Assembly (NCBI RefSeq): GCF_000413435.1
Contig: NZ_KE340326.1
Location: 306,704-370,703 of the forward strand
From: Campylobacter ureolyticus ACS-301-V-Sch3b
GTDB taxonomy: Bacteria > Campylobacterota > Campylobacteria > Campylobacterales > Campylobacteraceae
Direction: 5' to 3'
Length of the DNA: 64,000 nt
Shown here: positions 35,816 through 44,862 of the stretch, piece after piece
Layout: the number at the start of each line of letters is the position of its first letter
Numbering within the stretch: the first letter of the stretch is position 1
The notes under the pieces: generated by a model
Database searches by the model: none
What the model was told of the DNA's origin: nothing
What the model saw: the letters and a program-made list of their open reading frames with translations, nothing else
Program-made: the position numbers and the translations under genes

Positions 35816-37723
35816 CTAGTCTTCATATTTTTGAGCAATTTTTCTAAACTCGGATTTTAAATCTATAAAAGCTTTTATTAAAGTTGGATCAAAATGTGTT
35901 CCACTTTCGCTTATTATCATATTTTCAGCTTTTTCGTAACTAAATTTTTCCTTATAAGCTCTTTTTGAAGTTAGTGCGTCATATACATCTGCTATTGCCA
36001 TCAAGCGTCCTTCAATTGGTATTTCATCTCCTTTTAAGCCTTGTGGATAGCCGCTTCCATCCCATTTTTCATGGTGTGTATAGGCTATGTTTATAGCAGC
36101 ATTTAAGAAAAGATTTTTTCCACTTGAACGCATTTCTGCTTTTTGAATTATCTCTTTTCCATAAATTACATGTTTTTTCATTATTTCCCACTCTTTTTCA
36201 TCAAAGCTTCCATTTTTATTTAAAATATTATCAGGAATTGCAACCTTGCCAATATCATGGAGTGGAACAGCTTGACATAAAATTTTTATAAAAGTTGGAC
36301 TAAAATCATAAATTCCCTTTTTTCTTAAATACTGCGCTAAAATTCTAACATACTCTCTAGTTCTTAAGATATGCCCACCAGTTTCTCTATCTTTTCCCTC
36401 AACAACTGTTATCATGCTATCTATTGCTGAACTGTGTGCTTCTTCAAGCTCTTTTAAAAAGCTTCTTTTTTCCCAAAAACTATAAAAAGCCATTGATAAA
36501 GTAAAAAACAAAAATATTATAGAAACTGGAATTATAATATATCCAATCGAAATATAAACTCCACTTTTTAGTTTAATTTCTGCACTAACAAAATCCATAA
36601 CAGTTAGTAAAACAAAAACTAAAAAAGAAGGCAAATAGCCATATCTAACTATCACAAAAGCAAGTAACACTAACACTAACACGCTTAAATAAAAATTTAA
36701 ATCTTTATAGAAATTTGGCTGACTAACAAGTGAGTTAGTTAAAAAATTTTCTATTAAAGATGCATGGTAAAAAATACCAGATCTTATCTTTCCTCCAGAG
36801 CTTACAAAATGATCATTTAAGCCAAGCGCAGTTGCACCAAACAAAACAAATTTTCCACTAAATTCACTCTTATCAACTCTATCCAAAAGCACATCAGAAG
36901 CCGAAAATGTTTTAAATTTACTTTTTGGATAAATTTCATTTAAGGCCTTTGCTTCATCATTTAGCTTAACTTCTTTTCCTAAAAATTTAACTTTTAAACC
37001 CCTATTTTTTTCATCTTCTAAAAGAGTTAAATTTGGATCAACTTGCATAAGCATAGCAACACTAAAAGATGGAATAAGACTATTTTTATAGTAAAAAAAT
37101 AGATTTGTATAACGCAACACTCCATCGCTAAAAGCCCTTGCATTTATAAAGCCATTTGCCTTAGCAAGAACATTTAAAGGCTCATAGCTACAAACTAAAT
37201 TATCTATTTTATCTATATTTTCAAAGACAAGGTCTGATTTTATCGTAGTTAGTTTGCTGCAAGTTTTATTTCTTGGTATATTTGAGGCAAAAACTGCTAA
37301 AACGCTGTTTCCAGCCTCCAAAGAACTTGCTAAAATTTTATCATTATCTAGTAGTGGAGTTGGAATTTTATTTGTATTTAACTCCAAATTTAGTGAATCT
37401 TTATAAAAATTTTTAATTTCATCCAAAGAAGTTCTATCTTTTTCTGCAAATATAACATCCATTCCAAAAGCCGCAGGTTTTGAAAGCAGTATCTCTTGTG
37501 CAAGTTTTGCAACTAAAATTCTACTCCAAGGCCACTGACCAAATATTTCTAAGCTTTTTTCATCAATTTCAACAACAACAACTGAGTTTGATTTGTCTAA
37601 ATTTAACTCTGGCTTTATAAGGTCATAAATTTGATAATCAAGCAAAGGTAAAAAACTACTACTTCTTATAAAAAATCCGCAAATTATGGAAAAAAATATA
37701 AATATTATAAAAATTTTTTTCAT
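35816..37723 (-). CDS. CHASE2 sensor with HD-GYP domain (putative c-di-GMP phosphodiesterase)
   Basis: 635 residues. After an N-terminal membrane anchor a periplasmic CHASE2 domain spans about 25-335 (VVVEIDEKSLEIFGQWPWSR, FGMDVIFAEKD, FVLFGATALGLNDHF). Three membrane helices follow (about 340-420). The HD-GYP domain is at about 440-620 with HILRTREYV, LHDIGKVAIPD, YTHHEKWDGSGYPQGLKG and ADVYDALTSKRAYK; the HD and GYP signatures are intact. Such enzymes cleave cyclic di-GMP. It is last in a FecR-OmpA-CHASE2 operon, one base after the OmpA-like gene. Confidence 0.93.
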   Translation of the reverse strand: MKKIFIIFIFFSIICGFFIRSSSFLPLLDYQIYDLIKPELNLDKSNSVVVVEIDEKSLEIFGQWPWSRILVAKLAQEILLSKPAAFGMDVIFAEKDRTSLDEIKNFYKDSLNLELNTNKIPTPLLDNDKILASSLEAGNSVLAVFASNIPRNKTCSKLTTIKSDLVFENIDKIDNLVCSYEPLNVLAKANGFINARAFSDGVLRYTNLFFYYKNSLIPSFSVAMLMQVDPNLTLLEDEKNRGLKVKFLGKEVKLNDEAKALNEIYPKSKFKTFSASDVLLDRVDKSEFSGKFVLFGATALGLNDHFVSSGGKIRSGIFYHASLIENFLTNSLVSQPNFYKDLNFYLSVLVLVLLAFVIVRYGYLPSFLVFVLLTVMDFVSAEIKLKSGVYISIGYIIIPVSIIFLFFTLSMAFYSFWEKRSFLKELEEAHSSAIDSMITVVEGKDRETGGHILRTREYVRILAQYLRKKGIYDFSPTFIKILCQAVPLHDIGKVAIPDNILNKNGSFDEKEWEIMKKHVIYGKEIIQKAEMRSSGKNLFLNAAINIAYTHHEKWDGSGYPQGLKGDEIPIEGRLMAIADVYDALTSKRAYKEKFSYEKAENMIISESGTHFDPTLIKAFIDLKSEFRKIAQKYED

Positions 37724-38302
37724 CTATCTTATCTGAATTTCAACTCTTCTATTTTTTGGTTCAATAACGCCATCTTTTGTCTTAACTAAAAGATTTTTTT
37801 CCCCAAAAGACACTATCTCAAGCTTTGAGATATTTAAATCTTTAAAATTTTTAGAAACGCTTTGCGCTCTATCAAGTGAGACTTTTTCATTGATTTTATC
37901 ACTTCCATAAGTATCTGCGTGTCCTATAATAGAGACATTGCAAGGCATTCTATCTTTAATAGTTTGTCTTATTTCATCTATTTTTTTAGCTGAGTTTTCA
38001 GTCAAATTTGAGCCATCTGTAAAATACAAAAGATATGACTTTGGTGGTATAACACCATCTTTTAGCAAGGTATAATATCTTTTTTTTACCTCATCTTCTT
38101 TAAGAGTTTTTTTCTTGCTTTCAAAAGTTTTAACGTTTGAAATTTCCATATATGAATTTACGGAATTTAAGGTTGTATTTTTATCTTTTGCTTGAATGAT
38201 TATAGCTGATGGCTTACCACTATCTAAAAGTAAAATCTCACTTTTTTCAACTCCTATGGTAAGACCAAAAATAACTGCAACCATTCCTAGGAAAACTTCC
38301 AT
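37724..38302 (-). CDS. OmpA-family peptidoglycan-associated protein
   Basis: 192 residues. The N-terminal 15-18 residues are hydrophobic (VFLGMVAVIFGLTIGVE), a signal anchor rather than a clear cleavable peptide. The OmpA-like domain at about 95-192 includes SIIGHADTYGSDKINEKVSL, DRAQSV and PKNRRVEIQIR, which bind peptidoglycan diaminopimelate. No outer-membrane barrel. Between FecR-type and CHASE2 genes; the three probably form an envelope-sensing unit. Confidence 0.9.
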   Translation of the reverse strand: MEVFLGMVAVIFGLTIGVEKSEILLLDSGKPSAIIIQAKDKNTTLNSVNSYMEISNVKTFESKKKTLKEDEVKKRYYTLLKDGVIPPKSYLLYFTDGSNLTENSAKKIDEIRQTIKDRMPCNVSIIGHADTYGSDKINEKVSLDRAQSVSKNFKDLNISKLEIVSFGEKNLLVKTKDGVIEPKNRRVEIQIR

Positions 38303-38311
38303 TTTGTTTCC

Positions 38312-38734
38312 TTATTTAAGTTCTATTATAAATTTAGTTCCTCTTATACCGATAATTCCATCAGGAATTTTAAACTCAAAGCTCTCAGGTGAAATTTCGC
38401 TTACTTTACCTGATTCAAACATAGCTTTTCCCTTATCAAGCTTCAAAGAAAATTTATAAATTTCTTCGATTGGCTTAAATTTAAACTCTTCAATATTTAA
38501 ATAACTAGATTCACCTAAAGTAAGGCTACTTCCATCATCAAAAATAACCCCTACTTTTGAATTTGCATCTGTTATTAAAATATCGTTATTTAACAATTCA
38601 TCACCAACTTTTAAATTTAATGTCTTATCATCTCTTTTAACAACTGGATTACCTTTTGCCATTTTAACTATTGCAATACTTTGAGCAAACAAAAAATTTG
38701 CAAAAATAAAGAAAGTAAAAAATATTTTTTTCAA
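38312..38734 (-). CDS. FecR-domain exported protein
   Basis: 140 residues from a TTG at 38734, preceded by AAAGGAG with five bases between. An ATG at 38767 is in frame but falls inside the -10 box. The product starts LKKIFFTFFIFANFLFA, a signal peptide ending FAQS. The FecR domain follows: GNPVVKRDDKTLNLKVGDEL, SKVGVIFDDGSSLTLGESSY and PDGIIGIRGTKFIIE. It is a periplasmic ligand-binding or scaffold module and is unlinked to any TonB-dependent transport gene here. Confidence 0.87.
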   Translation of the reverse strand: MKKIFFTFFIFANFLFAQSIAIVKMAKGNPVVKRDDKTLNLKVGDELLNNDILITDANSKVGVIFDDGSSLTLGESSYLNIEEFKFKPIEEIYKFSLKLDKGKAMFESGKVSEISPESFEFKIPDGIIGIRGTKFIIELK

Positions 38735-38765
38735 AACAACTCCTTTATCATAAAAGTTAAACATC

Positions 38766-38771
38766 ATTATA
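38766..38771 (-). promoter_or_regulatory. Extended -10 box of the FecR-OmpA-CHASE2 operon
   Basis: TGTTATAAT on the minus strand, 32 bases before the TTG start. It overlaps the upstream in-frame ATG, which rules out that ATG as the start. Confidence 0.6.
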
Positions 38772-38955
38772 ACATATAAATTAATAATTTTAAAACTAAA
38801 ATTTGATAAAAATAATTTACTATTTTAAAATTTTATTTTATTTTAAAGTATCAAATTAAAATAAAAGCTATTAAAATGCTTAGTTTTAGGCTTGTTTATA
38901 AATTGCACATCATGATAAATTTAAATTCTAGGTAAATATAAAAAGTAAATTTAAT

Positions 38956-38984
38956 TTGACTTTTATAAAATTTTATAGTAGAAT
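38956..38984 (+). promoter_or_regulatory. Strong sigma70 promoter of the sulfotransferase cluster
   Basis: TTGACT (38956-38961), a 17-base spacer and TAGAAT (38979-38984). This is the only promoter in the window with a good -35 at ideal spacing. It lies 36 bases before the first sulfotransferase ATG. Confidence 0.7.
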
Positions 38985-39019
38985 TGTCAGTGATATTTTA
39001 TTTAAAAAGGATTAAAAGT

Positions 39020-40867
39020 ATGAAAAAAATTCTTAGTTCAGTTTTAGTTGCTGGGTTGCTTGTATCAGCTGGAGTGACAACTTCATTTGCAATAGGCGGA
39101 GCAAGTGGCGCTGCGACTGATTATGTAGTTCAAGGAAAGATTGGTGAGTTAGTTGTAAATCCTTACGATATAGCTCCACTAACAGCTGTTATTAAAAATG
39201 GCGGATATACAATAAAAGATGTAACCGTTAGAATCGTGCCAAAAAAAGATGGTCAAGAGATCAAATACAAAGTAGCAGATGGCGAGCTTAAAACTCATGG
39301 TGGAATTCCTGTTTTTGGGCTTTATCCTGATTATGTAAATACAGTTGAAGTTGAATACACAAGGACATATAAAGGTGCTGATGAGAAGATAAAAGAGGAT
39401 TATAAAATTTATACCGCTCCTGTTTTTGGCGATGTTAGCGGTATGAGAGGTCAAAAAGGTGTATTTTTTGATGAGATCAAAGTTACAAAACCTGCAACTG
39501 AGAAATTCAAAGATAGACTTTATTTTGTAAATAACTTCCAACCAAAGACTGGAAAAGGCACAAAAGTTGTATGGAATAACCCAACAGGTGGAGCGCTAGA
39601 GTGGAACTATACTCCTCAAATTTTTATCCTTGATACAAAAGGCGAAATTAGATGGTATATGGAGCCAAGCAAAATTTACAACCTCAAATCAGCATTCCAC
39701 GCTGGCGTTATGATGGGCTTTAAGCAAAATGATGATGGCGATATAACTTGGGGTTATGGTCAAAGATATGCAAAATATGACATCATGGGAAGAGAGATCT
39801 TTAACAGAGAGCTTCCTGCTGGATATGTTGATTTTTCACACTCAATGGATGATAGCCCAAATGGCCACTACTTCTTAAGAGTTGCTAATGCAAACCTAAA
39901 AAGAAATGATGGCAAAAATGTTCGAACCGTAAGAGATGTTATAGTTGAAGTTGATCAAAACGGTCAAGTTGTTGATGACTGGAGACTTTATGAAATCCTT
40001 GATCCTTATAGAGACAATGTCCTAAAAGTGCTTGATCAAGGTGCAGTTTGTCTAAATATCGATGCAAAAGCTGGTGGCCATACATTAAGCGATGAAGAGC
40101 TAGCAAAGCTTGATGACAATGATCAATTTGGCGATATCGTAGGAAGCGGACCAGGAAGAAACTGGGCACACGTAAACTCAGTTGATCACGATGCTGAAGA
40201 TGATAGCATTATACTTTCATCAAGACATCAAAATGCAATTATTAAGATAGGTAGAGATAAACAAGTTAAATGGATTTTAGGAAACCCAGTTGGCTGGAGT
40301 GATAAATTTAAAGATAAGCTTTTAACTCCAGTTGATAGCAAAGGTAATAAAATTTCTTGCGGTGATGATGGCGCAAAATGCCCAGGATATGAGAGTGATA
40401 AAGGTGGCTTTGACTACACTTGGACACAACATACTGCATTTAAAATCGATGAGAAAAGCAAAGGCGATATCATCTATGTAAGTGCATTTGATAATGGCGA
40501 TAGCCGTGGTATGGAGCAACCTGCACTTCCAACTATGAAATACTCACGTGCAGTAATCTATAAAATAGATCAAAAGAAGATGACAGTTGAGCAAGTTTGG
40601 GAATATGGAAAAGATAGAGGATTTGACTGGTATAGCTCAGTTACAAGCCTAACAGAGTATCAAGCTGACAAAAACTCAGTTATGGTTTATTCAGCAGTTG
40701 CTGGAATGCAGTTTGACATAGCAACAGGAAATCCAACAGGTCTTCCAAGCCCACATATTAACGAGTTTGAATGGGGTGCAAAAGAGCCTAGTATCGAGAT
40801 CGTTATGAAAAATGCAATGGGTTATCAAGCATGGCCATTTAGCATTGAAAAGGCATTAAGCAAATAA
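39020..40867 (+). CDS. astA: Arylsulfate sulfotransferase, copy 1 (subtype A)
   Basis: 615 residues from the ATG at 39020, preceded by AAAAAGGATT; an in-frame ATG at 38984 lies in the -10 box. Signal peptide 1-24 (ending TTSFA) sends it to the periplasm. It moves sulfate from a phenolic sulfate ester to another phenol through a sulfated histidine, without PAPS. Expected active-site residues are at about His273 (DFSHSMDD), His383 (NWAHVNSVD), Arg402 and His403 (SSRHQ) and His470 (TQHTAF), with spacing like E. coli AssT (252, 356, 374, 436). Two cysteines in SCGDDGAKCPG probably form the essential disulfide. Subtype A marks: DIAPLTAV, GSGPGRNWAH. Confidence 0.96.
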   Translation: MKKILSSVLVAGLLVSAGVTTSFAIGGASGAATDYVVQGKIGELVVNPYDIAPLTAVIKNGGYTIKDVTVRIVPKKDGQEIKYKVADGELKTHGGIPVFGLYPDYVNTVEVEYTRTYKGADEKIKEDYKIYTAPVFGDVSGMRGQKGVFFDEIKVTKPATEKFKDRLYFVNNFQPKTGKGTKVVWNNPTGGALEWNYTPQIFILDTKGEIRWYMEPSKIYNLKSAFHAGVMMGFKQNDDGDITWGYGQRYAKYDIMGREIFNRELPAGYVDFSHSMDDSPNGHYFLRVANANLKRNDGKNVRTVRDVIVEVDQNGQVVDDWRLYEILDPYRDNVLKVLDQGAVCLNIDAKAGGHTLSDEELAKLDDNDQFGDIVGSGPGRNWAHVNSVDHDAEDDSIILSSRHQNAIIKIGRDKQVKWILGNPVGWSDKFKDKLLTPVDSKGNKISCGDDGAKCPGYESDKGGFDYTWTQHTAFKIDEKSKGDIIYVSAFDNGDSRGMEQPALPTMKYSRAVIYKIDQKKMTVEQVWEYGKDRGFDWYSSVTSLTEYQADKNSVMVYSAVAGMQFDIATGNPTGLPSPHINEFEWGAKEPSIEIVMKNAMGYQAWPFSIEKALSK

Positions 40868-40870
40868 TTC

Positions 40871-40900
40871 AAATTTAGGGGGAATTTTCTCCCTAAATTT
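40871..40900 (+). terminator. Terminator after sulfotransferase copy 1
   Basis: AAATTTAGGG / CCCTAAATTT, a perfect 10-base-pair stem around a 10-base loop, starting three bases after the stop codon and followed by ATCTCTCTTT. Confidence 0.75.
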
Positions 40901-40910
40901 ATCTCTCTTT

Positions 40911-40955
40911 AAATCTAGACAAAAGTCTCAAATGGTGAGATTTCTATCTAAATTT
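40911..40955 (+). promoter_or_regulatory. Structured leader of sulfotransferase copy 2
   Basis: Outer arms AAATCTAGACA and TATCTAAATTT and an inner hairpin AGTCTCA / TGAGATT. The same structure precedes copies 3 and 4. It ends 16 bases before the ATG, just ahead of the GGAGAG ribosome site. It could be an RNA switch, an operator, or both. Confidence 0.55.
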
Positions 40956-40971
40956 CAAAATAGGAGAGAAT

Positions 40972-42831
40972 ATGAAAAAAATTCTTAGTTCAGTCTTAGT
41001 TGCTGGAATGCTTATTTCAGTGGGAGTTACAACAGCATCAGCAATTGGTGGTGCAAGTGGAGCAAAAACGGATTGGCAAACACAAGGAAAACTTGGCGCT
41101 GTAAAGCTAAATCCTTACGGACTTACTCCATTAACTGCGATTATTATGAACAATGGTTATGTTTTAAGTGATGTATCGGTTAAAGTTTTACCAAAAGAAA
41201 ATGGTCAAACTATAAGCTATCAAGTAGATAATCAAGTTTTAAAAACATACGGCGGGATTCCTATCTTTGGTCTTTATCCAGCGTATAAAAATCAAGTTGA
41301 GGTAACTTATACAAAATCAGCCGTTGGTTTTCAAGATGAAAAAATAACCGAAACATATCAAATTACAACTGGTCCAGTTGGACTAACTCCATCAGGACTT
41401 ATGACACAAACTGGAATGCCATTTGAAACTGTAAAGGTTGAAAAAGCAGATAAAGAGTTTTCAGATAGGCTTTATCTTATAAATAACGCACCTGGCAAAA
41501 TGCCTGGACGAAGCTCACAAGCTGTTTGGAATAACCCAATGGGTGGAGCATTAGAGTGGAATGACTCATCATCTGTATTTATCGTGGATACAAAAGGCGA
41601 AGTCAGATGGTATTTTGACTCAGATAAAATGCTAGATCCTGGCAATATCTACCGCACAGGTATCCAAATGGGATTTAGACAAGATATTGATGGAGCTTTG
41701 GCGTGGGGCTTTGGTCAAAGATATGTTAAATATGATTTAATGGGACGAGAAATTTTCAACCGCCAACTTCCGCTTGGATATAATGACTTCTCACACTCTT
41801 TAAACAATGCTCAAAATGGTAACTACCTACTTCGTGTTGGCTCATCAAACACAAAACGCCCTGATGGTAAAAATGTTAGAACTGTTAGAGATACGATTGT
41901 AGAAGTTGATAAAAACGGAAATGTTGTGGATGATTGGAGACTTTATGAAATTTTAGATCCATATAGAAAAGATGTTATTTTATCGCTTGATCAAGGTGCG
42001 GTTTGTCTAAACATAGACGCAAGTATGGCAGGTCAAACTCTAAGCAATGAAGATTTAGCTAAAATGGATGCTGATAATAACTTTGGTGATATAGCAGGAA
42101 CTGGGATTGGTAGAAACTGGGCTCATGTAAATTCAGTTGATTATGATCCAAACGATGACAGTATCGTTATTTCAAGTCGTCATCAAAGTGCGATGATAAA
42201 AATCGGCAGAGATAAGCAAGTTAAATGGATAGTTGGAGCTCACAAAGGCTGGGGGGAAAAATTTAAAGACAAATTATTACAACCAGTTGATAACAAAGGT
42301 AACAAAATCGTTTGCGAAGATGAATATTCAAAATGTCCTGGATATGAAAATGAAAAAGGCGGATTTGACTGGACTTGGACACAACATACCGCATTTATCA
42401 TTGATAGCAAGACAAATAAAGATATTCTATATCTAGCAGCATTTGATAATGGCGATGGCAGAGGCTTGGAACAACCTGCACTTTCATCTATGAAATACTC
42501 ACGTGCAGTTGTTTATAAAATAGATCAAAAAAATATGACTATTGAACAAGTTTGGGAATATGGCAAAGATAGAGGAGCTGATTGGTTTAGTGCAGTTACA
42601 AGCTTAACAGAATACCACGATGATAAAGATTCTTTGGTTGTATATTCAGCAACTGCTGGAATGCAATTTGACCTTTCAAAAGGTGTTCCGGTTGGCGATC
42701 CTGCACCTGAATTAATGGAATTTAAATGGGGTGAAACAACTCCTAGCGTTCAAATCAAATTTACAGGCACAGGAATTGGCTATCAAGCAATGCCAATTAG
42801 TCTTGAAAAGGCGTTTGGTAAAACAAAATAA
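40972..42831 (+). CDS. Arylsulfate sulfotransferase, copy 2 (subtype B)
   Basis: 619 residues with the same signal-peptide region as copy 1 (MKKILSSVLVAGMLISVGVT). Active-site motifs DFSHSLNN, NWAHVNSVD, SSRHQ and TQHTAF are intact, and so is the cysteine pair (CEDEYSKCPG). Subtype B marks are LTPLTAII, VLPKENGQTI, GTGIGRNWAH and an insertion around LYLINNAPGKMPGR. It ends EKAFGKTK, as copy 3 does. Same role as copy 1; differences outside the active site may change the acceptor or donor phenol. A six-G run at 42251-42256 lies in the coding sequence but is short. Confidence 0.96.
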   Translation: MKKILSSVLVAGMLISVGVTTASAIGGASGAKTDWQTQGKLGAVKLNPYGLTPLTAIIMNNGYVLSDVSVKVLPKENGQTISYQVDNQVLKTYGGIPIFGLYPAYKNQVEVTYTKSAVGFQDEKITETYQITTGPVGLTPSGLMTQTGMPFETVKVEKADKEFSDRLYLINNAPGKMPGRSSQAVWNNPMGGALEWNDSSSVFIVDTKGEVRWYFDSDKMLDPGNIYRTGIQMGFRQDIDGALAWGFGQRYVKYDLMGREIFNRQLPLGYNDFSHSLNNAQNGNYLLRVGSSNTKRPDGKNVRTVRDTIVEVDKNGNVVDDWRLYEILDPYRKDVILSLDQGAVCLNIDASMAGQTLSNEDLAKMDADNNFGDIAGTGIGRNWAHVNSVDYDPNDDSIVISSRHQSAMIKIGRDKQVKWIVGAHKGWGEKFKDKLLQPVDNKGNKIVCEDEYSKCPGYENEKGGFDWTWTQHTAFIIDSKTNKDILYLAAFDNGDGRGLEQPALSSMKYSRAVVYKIDQKNMTIEQVWEYGKDRGADWFSAVTSLTEYHDDKDSLVVYSATAGMQFDLSKGVPVGDPAPELMEFKWGETTPSVQIKFTGTGIGYQAMPISLEKAFGKTK

Positions 42832-42840
42832 ATTAATTTA

Positions 42841-42860
42841 AAGCCCTAATTTTAGGGCTT
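42841..42860 (+). terminator. Terminator after sulfotransferase copy 2
   Basis: AAGCCCTAA / TTAGGGCTT with a two-base centre, followed by TTGTTTTT. The same 20 bases occur after copy 3. Confidence 0.85.
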
Positions 42861-42881
42861 TTGTTTTTATGTTTTTTCTTT

Positions 42882-42925
42882 AAATTTAGATAAAAGTCTC
42901 AACCTTGAAATTTCTATCTAAATTT
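42882..42925 (+). promoter_or_regulatory. Structured leader of sulfotransferase copy 3
   Basis: Outer arms AAATTTAGATA and TATCTAAATTT pair perfectly over 11 bases; the inner stem AGTCTCAA / TTGAAATT has one mismatch. It is followed by AAAAGGAGAG and the ATG at 42942. Confidence 0.55.
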
Positions 42926-42941
42926 TACAAAAGGAGAGAAT

Positions 42942-44801
42942 ATGAAAAAAATTCTTAGTTCAGTTTTAGTTGCTGGTATGCTTATATCAGTAGGAGTTAC
43001 AACATCTTTAGCAATGGGTGGTCCAACTGGTCCAAAGACCGATTGGCAAATACAGGGAAAAATAGGAAGCGTTAAACTAAATCCTTATGAACTAACCCCA
43101 CTAACTGCTGTTATTATGAATGGTGGGTATAATTTAAGCAATATTGAAGTTACAATTGTCCCAAAAGAAAACGGACAAACAATAAAGTATAAAGTTGATG
43201 AAAATAGAGCTAAAACATACGGCGGAATTCCAATTTTTGGTCTTTACCCAAGCTACTTAAATACCGTAAAAGTAAGCTACACAAAAGAAAGTTTTGGAAA
43301 AACTGAAACAGTAAAAGATGAAGAGTACAAGATTTTAACTTCCGGCATAAGCTTGCAACCTACTGGATATACATCACAAAGAGGTGTTCCTTTTGAAAAA
43401 GTTAATGTTTTAAAAGTAGAAGATGAGTTTAAAGATAGGCTTTATTTGGTAAATAATGCTCCAGGAAAAAGCATTGGAAAAAGCTCAAATTCAGTATGGA
43501 ACAACCCTATGGGTGGAGCTATGGAATGGGATGAAGAATCAAGTGCATTTATCGTTGATACAAAAGGTGAAATTAGATGGTTTTTTGATAATGACAAACT
43601 AATGGACTGGCACAATATCTACAATCGTGGACTTATGATGGGCTTTCACCAAAACAATGATGGCTCACTTACTTGGGGATTTGGACAAAGGTATGTGAAA
43701 TATGATCTTATGGGTAAAGAGAGCTTTAACCGCCAACTACCACTTGGCTACATTGACTTTTCACACGCGATGGACGATATGCAAAATGGAAACTATCTCT
43801 TAAGAGTAGCTTCAGCAAACACACTTCGCCCTGATGGCAAAAATGTCAGAACTGTAAGAGACGTTATAATTGAAGTAAATCAAGATGGTGATGTGGTTGA
43901 TGAGTGGAAATTATTTGAAATTTTAGATCCATATAGAAGCGATGTTATAAAAGCTCTAGATCAAGGTGCGGTTTGTCTAAATATCGATGCAAGTATGGCT
44001 GGAAAAACACTAAGCGATGAAGATCTGGCAAAAATGGATGAAAGTAATGATTTTGGAGATATCGCCGGAACTGGGATTGGTAGAAACTGGGCGCATGTAA
44101 ACTCAGTTGATTATGACCCAACAGATGATAGCATTATACTTTCAAGTCGCCACCAAAGCGCTATGATAAAGATTGGTCGTGATAAAAAAGTTAAATGGAT
44201 AGCTGGAGCACATAAAGGCTGGAATGATAAATTTAAAGATAAACTTTTACAGCCAGTTGATAGCAAAGGAAATAAAATCGTTTGTGAAGATGGGTATTCA
44301 AAATGTCCTGGGTATCTAAATGAAAATGGCGGTTTTGACTGGACTTGGACACAACACACTGCTTGGAGAATAGATGAAAAGTCAGATAAAAGATATATTT
44401 ATATAAGCGTTTTTGATAACGGAGATGCAAGAGGTATCGAGCAACCAGCACTTTCAACTATGAAATATAGCCGTGCGGTAGTTTATAAAATAGACCAAGA
44501 AAAAATGACAATCGAACAAATTTGGGAATATGGTAAAAATCGCGGCAACGAATGGTTTAGTCCGGTTACTAGCTTAACAGAATATCACGCCGATAAAGAT
44601 AGTATTGTTGTTTATAGTGCAACTGCTGGAATGAGTTTTGATCTAAATTCAGGAGTTAGCGTTGGAGAGCCAAAGCCTGAAATTGATGAGTTTAAATGGG
44701 GTGCAAAGGAGCCTTCTGTTCAAATTCAGTTTATTGGAACAGATGCTGGTTATCAAGCAATGCCAATTAGTCTTGAAAAGGCGTTTGGTAAAACAAAATA
44801 A
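42942..44801 (+). CDS. Arylsulfate sulfotransferase, copy 3 (subtype B)
   Basis: 619 residues, closest to copy 2 by eye: LTPLTAVI, VPKENGQTI, GTGIGRNWAHVNSVDYDP and the end EKAFGKTK. Active-site motifs DFSHAMDD, NWAHVNSVD, SSRHQ and TQHTAW are present; in the last one the phenylalanine seen in the other copies is tryptophan. Cysteine pair CEDGYSKCPG. Signal peptide ends near TTSLA. The 3' end and following terminator are nearly identical in DNA to copy 2, which points to recent duplication or gene conversion. Confidence 0.96.
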   Translation: MKKILSSVLVAGMLISVGVTTSLAMGGPTGPKTDWQIQGKIGSVKLNPYELTPLTAVIMNGGYNLSNIEVTIVPKENGQTIKYKVDENRAKTYGGIPIFGLYPSYLNTVKVSYTKESFGKTETVKDEEYKILTSGISLQPTGYTSQRGVPFEKVNVLKVEDEFKDRLYLVNNAPGKSIGKSSNSVWNNPMGGAMEWDEESSAFIVDTKGEIRWFFDNDKLMDWHNIYNRGLMMGFHQNNDGSLTWGFGQRYVKYDLMGKESFNRQLPLGYIDFSHAMDDMQNGNYLLRVASANTLRPDGKNVRTVRDVIIEVNQDGDVVDEWKLFEILDPYRSDVIKALDQGAVCLNIDASMAGKTLSDEDLAKMDESNDFGDIAGTGIGRNWAHVNSVDYDPTDDSIILSSRHQSAMIKIGRDKKVKWIAGAHKGWNDKFKDKLLQPVDSKGNKIVCEDGYSKCPGYLNENGGFDWTWTQHTAWRIDEKSDKRYIYISVFDNGDARGIEQPALSTMKYSRAVVYKIDQEKMTIEQIWEYGKNRGNEWFSPVTSLTEYHADKDSIVVYSATAGMSFDLNSGVSVGEPKPEIDEFKWGAKEPSVQIQFIGTDAGYQAMPISLEKAFGKTK

Positions 44802-44820
44802 ATTGATTTATTAAAATTTA

Positions 44821-44840
44821 AAGCCCTAATTTTAGGGCTT
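44821..44840 (+). terminator. Terminator after sulfotransferase copy 3
   Basis: The same 20-base hairpin as at 42841-42860, followed by TTATTTTT. Confidence 0.85.
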
Positions 44841-44862
44841 TTATTTTTATGTTTTTCCTTAG

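Noticed and set aside
42251..42256. Six-G run inside sulfotransferase copy 2, possible phase-variation tract
   Set aside because: Campylobacter contingency tracts usually have eight or more G or C; the frame is intact, and six G followed by A is explained by Gly-Trp-Gly-Glu codons.
42233..42436. Additional short open frames within and opposite the sulfotransferase genes
   Set aside because: They recur at the same place in several copies because the coding sequence is repeated; low-complexity translations and no start signals.
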